Shown: one piece after another, positions 5,190 through 6,269 of the stretch | Position numbering within the stretch: position 1 is the first letter of the stretch | How the letters are laid out: each line of letters opens with the position of its first letter | From: Chloroflexota bacterium | GTDB taxonomy: Bacteria; Chloroflexota; Limnocylindria; Limnocylindrales; CSP1-4 | Direction: 5' to 3' | NCBI GenBank assembly: GCA_021777365.1 | Contig: JAJYDP010000306.1 | Location: 1 to 6,269 of the forward strand | DNA length: 6,269 bases | Notes under the pieces: model-generated | What the model was told of the DNA's origin: nothing | Seen by the model: only the letters and a program-made list of their open reading frames with translations | Database searches by the model: none | Program-made: the position numbers and the translations under genes

Positions 5190-5412
5190 CAGGGCCCGCC
5201 GCCGCCACCACGGCGGCGGGAGGGGGCGGCGGCGCCGGCGCGTCCGGAGCGAGGGCCCCGGAGAAGGAGTCGCGCATGTCGCCGGTCGCCTTGCGGAACT
5301 CGCGGATGGTCGCGCCGACGCTCTTGCCCACCTCGGGCAGTCGCTTGGGCCCGAGCACGAGCAGGACCACGATCAGGAGCACCAGGATGTGCCACGGCTC
5401 AATTGCACCCAT
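5190..5412 (-). CDS. tatA: TatA/E-type twin-arginine translocase subunit, 5' exon
   Basis: The exon encodes the first 74 residues of TatA plus one base. TatA assembles into the membrane pore that exports folded twin-arginine proteins. The start ATG 5412 (MGAIEPWHIL) is preceded by AGGTGA. The upstream in-frame ATG at 5487 would add an unlikely Arg-rich extension. A hydrophobic segment (residues 8-20) is followed by the hinge LGPKRLPEVG, where L replaces the usual F. An amphipathic helix (about 24-43, ending IREFRKAT) and a Pro/Ala-rich tail from residue 54 follow. The membrane, hinge and helix parts, which do the work, are all in this exon. The intron begins at 5189, within the tail. Without splicing, the frame reads into intron sequence for about 57 more codons to a stop at 5017-5019. 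Confidence 0.9.
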
Positions 5413-5665
5413 CAGGTCACCTGCAGCGACCGTTGCCGGCGGGCGGGTGCGTGTCTGCGCCGCTGCACATCGCAGCCGCCATGGCACGGTCAGCGGTCCT
5501 CCGTCACTCTACGCGGATCGCCACGATGGCGGGATGGTAGATGGGCGGATCGCGTTACCCGGCCTCCGGCAGTCGGTGCCGCGCCACGAACACCGCGGCC
5601 GACGGCACATTCCTGGACCAGCGGTAGCCGTTCGCTGCGTCGACCGACCGCCGCCGTTGGCGCGA
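5413..5665. other. Intergenic region between tatA and the permease gene
   Basis: These 253 bases separate two minus-strand genes. The open frames here have shadow-like composition. The tatA promoter would be expected in this stretch, and TAGAGT on the minus strand near 5508 could be a -10 box, but no convincing -35 accompanies it. I see no clear terminator hairpin with a T run after the permease gene. Confidence 0.4.
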
Positions 5666-6268
5666 CTACGCCCGGTCGCTTGCTCGCTCCGGCTCCTCCC
5701 GGCGGTAGGGCGCGTCGAGCACCACGACGTCACGGCGGCCGACCAGCGCCTCGCGGATGCGGGACGCGTTCTGGTTGTAGAGGATGCGGTCCCACGGGTG
5801 GCGCGGCAGGTACTCGGGGATGAGCACGACCGTGACCTCGTCGGGATGCTCGGCCCGCGCCGTCTCGAGGTAGCGCACGAACGGGTTGACCAGGGAGCGG
5901 TAGGGCGACTCCACGACCACCACCGGGATGCCCGGCACCTGCTGCTCCACCTGCTCGCGGAACCGCTCGCCCTCCTCGAGGGCGCCGGTGATGTGCACGA
6001 CCTCGACCTGGGGGGCCATGGTCTGGCCGACCCGGATCGCCTGCACCACCGCGCGGGTGAAGGCGGGGGCCGCGACCACCACGTGCTGCGGGCGGTGGGG
6101 CGGCGGGATGACCACCCGGGGGCGGACCGCGAGGCCTCGGACCTCCTCGGCGTACGCGTGATGGACGAAGAGCATGAGCGCGACGAGGATCGGCACGACC
6201 ACGAGGATGATCCAGGCGCCCAACGCGAACTTGGCGATGGCGAAGATGACCACCACGATCGCGGTGGT
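5666..6268 (-). CDS. APC-family amino acid permease, C-terminal part
   Basis: The last 200 codons are present; the gene enters from the right edge and ends at TAG 5666-5668. It opens with a transmembrane helix (about residues 1-32: TTAIVVVIFAIAKF, GAWIILVVVPILVALMLFV). A soluble tail follows, carrying VVVAAPAFTRAVVQAIRVG, VVVESPYRSLVNPFVRYLE, VTVVLIPEYLPRHPWDRILYNQNASRIREAL and VVVLDAPYR. From memory, this arrangement (final helix with KF..GAW, then a cytoplasmic domain with ESPYRSL and P.H.W...L.NQ.A) is typical of a large group of APC-superfamily amino acid transporters in GC-rich Gram-positive and related bacteria. The substrate cannot be read from this part. It is probably not tightly coupled to tatA, since 253 bases separate them. 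Confidence 0.85.
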   Translation of the reverse strand, partial: TTAIVVVIFAIAKFALGAWIILVVVPILVALMLFVHHAYAEEVRGLAVRPRVVIPPPHRPQHVVVAAPAFTRAVVQAIRVGQTMAPQVEVVHITGALEEGERFREQVEQQVPGIPVVVVESPYRSLVNPFVRYLETARAEHPDEVTVVLIPEYLPRHPWDRILYNQNASRIREALVGRRDVVVLDAPYRREEPERASDRA

Positions 6269-6269
6269 C

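Noticed and set aside
5413..5487. Longer TatA start at 5487 (MPWRLRCAAAQ...).
   Set aside because: It would put an Arg-rich 25-residue extension before the membrane helix. ATG 5412 has an AGGTGA site and gives a normal TatA N-terminus.
1..6269. CRISPR array, tRNA or rRNA genes.
   Set aside because: No regularly spaced direct repeats and no tRNA- or rRNA-like conserved blocks were seen on either strand.

Overview
This is a high-GC bacterial window. The flanking host genes are a C-terminal fragment of an APC-type amino acid permease, a tatA 5' exon, and a short C-terminal stretch that looks like MoeA. They fit a GC-rich lineage such as Actinobacteria or Chloroflexota, but the sequence alone does not settle which.

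The central structure is a nest of three elements. On the minus strand, tatA (5' exon 5190..5412) is interrupted by a group II intron (complement of about 479..5189). The intron has a recognisable domain I at its 5' end, an RT/maturase frame, and domains V and VI at its 3' end. The RT frame is itself split by a 2.82-kb plus-strand element (1391..4208) that encodes a 741-residue large serine recombinase. If the element is removed and one AA is kept, the intron returns to about 1.9 kb. The RT is then an uninterrupted 465-residue protein reading D-R-F-F-D across the join. The insertion therefore looks precise.

The element's ends are informative. Joining them gives a 44-bp circle junction (attP): GGGCAGTGTG, 11 nt, AA, 11 nt, CACACTGCCC. 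This is a perfect 10-bp inverted repeat centred exactly on the dinucleotide shared by both integrated junctions. The restored target (attB) is an imperfect palindrome, CCGGT...ACCGG, centred on the same AA. It lies in the codons of RT motif A, beside the first catalytic Asp. In the circle, the recombinase stop overlaps an ATG (TGATG). From that ATG an open frame runs through attP into the first gene of the element, a DUF5372-like small protein. In the integrated form that gene has lost its start codon. The element thus looks like a compact circular operon (DUF5372-like gene, 54-aa ORF, recombinase, back to the first gene) whose first gene is only whole when excised.

Layout: 2..67 moeA-like end; about 70..378 a small uncertain plus-strand ORF; about 270..478 downstream tatA exon or convergent region; 479..1388 intron 3' part (D6, D5, RT C-terminal fragment); 1389..4208 serine-recombinase element; 4207..4712 RT N-terminal fragment; 4713..5189 intron 5' ribozyme part; 5190..5412 tatA 5' exon; 5413..5665 intergenic; 5666..6268 permease C-terminus.
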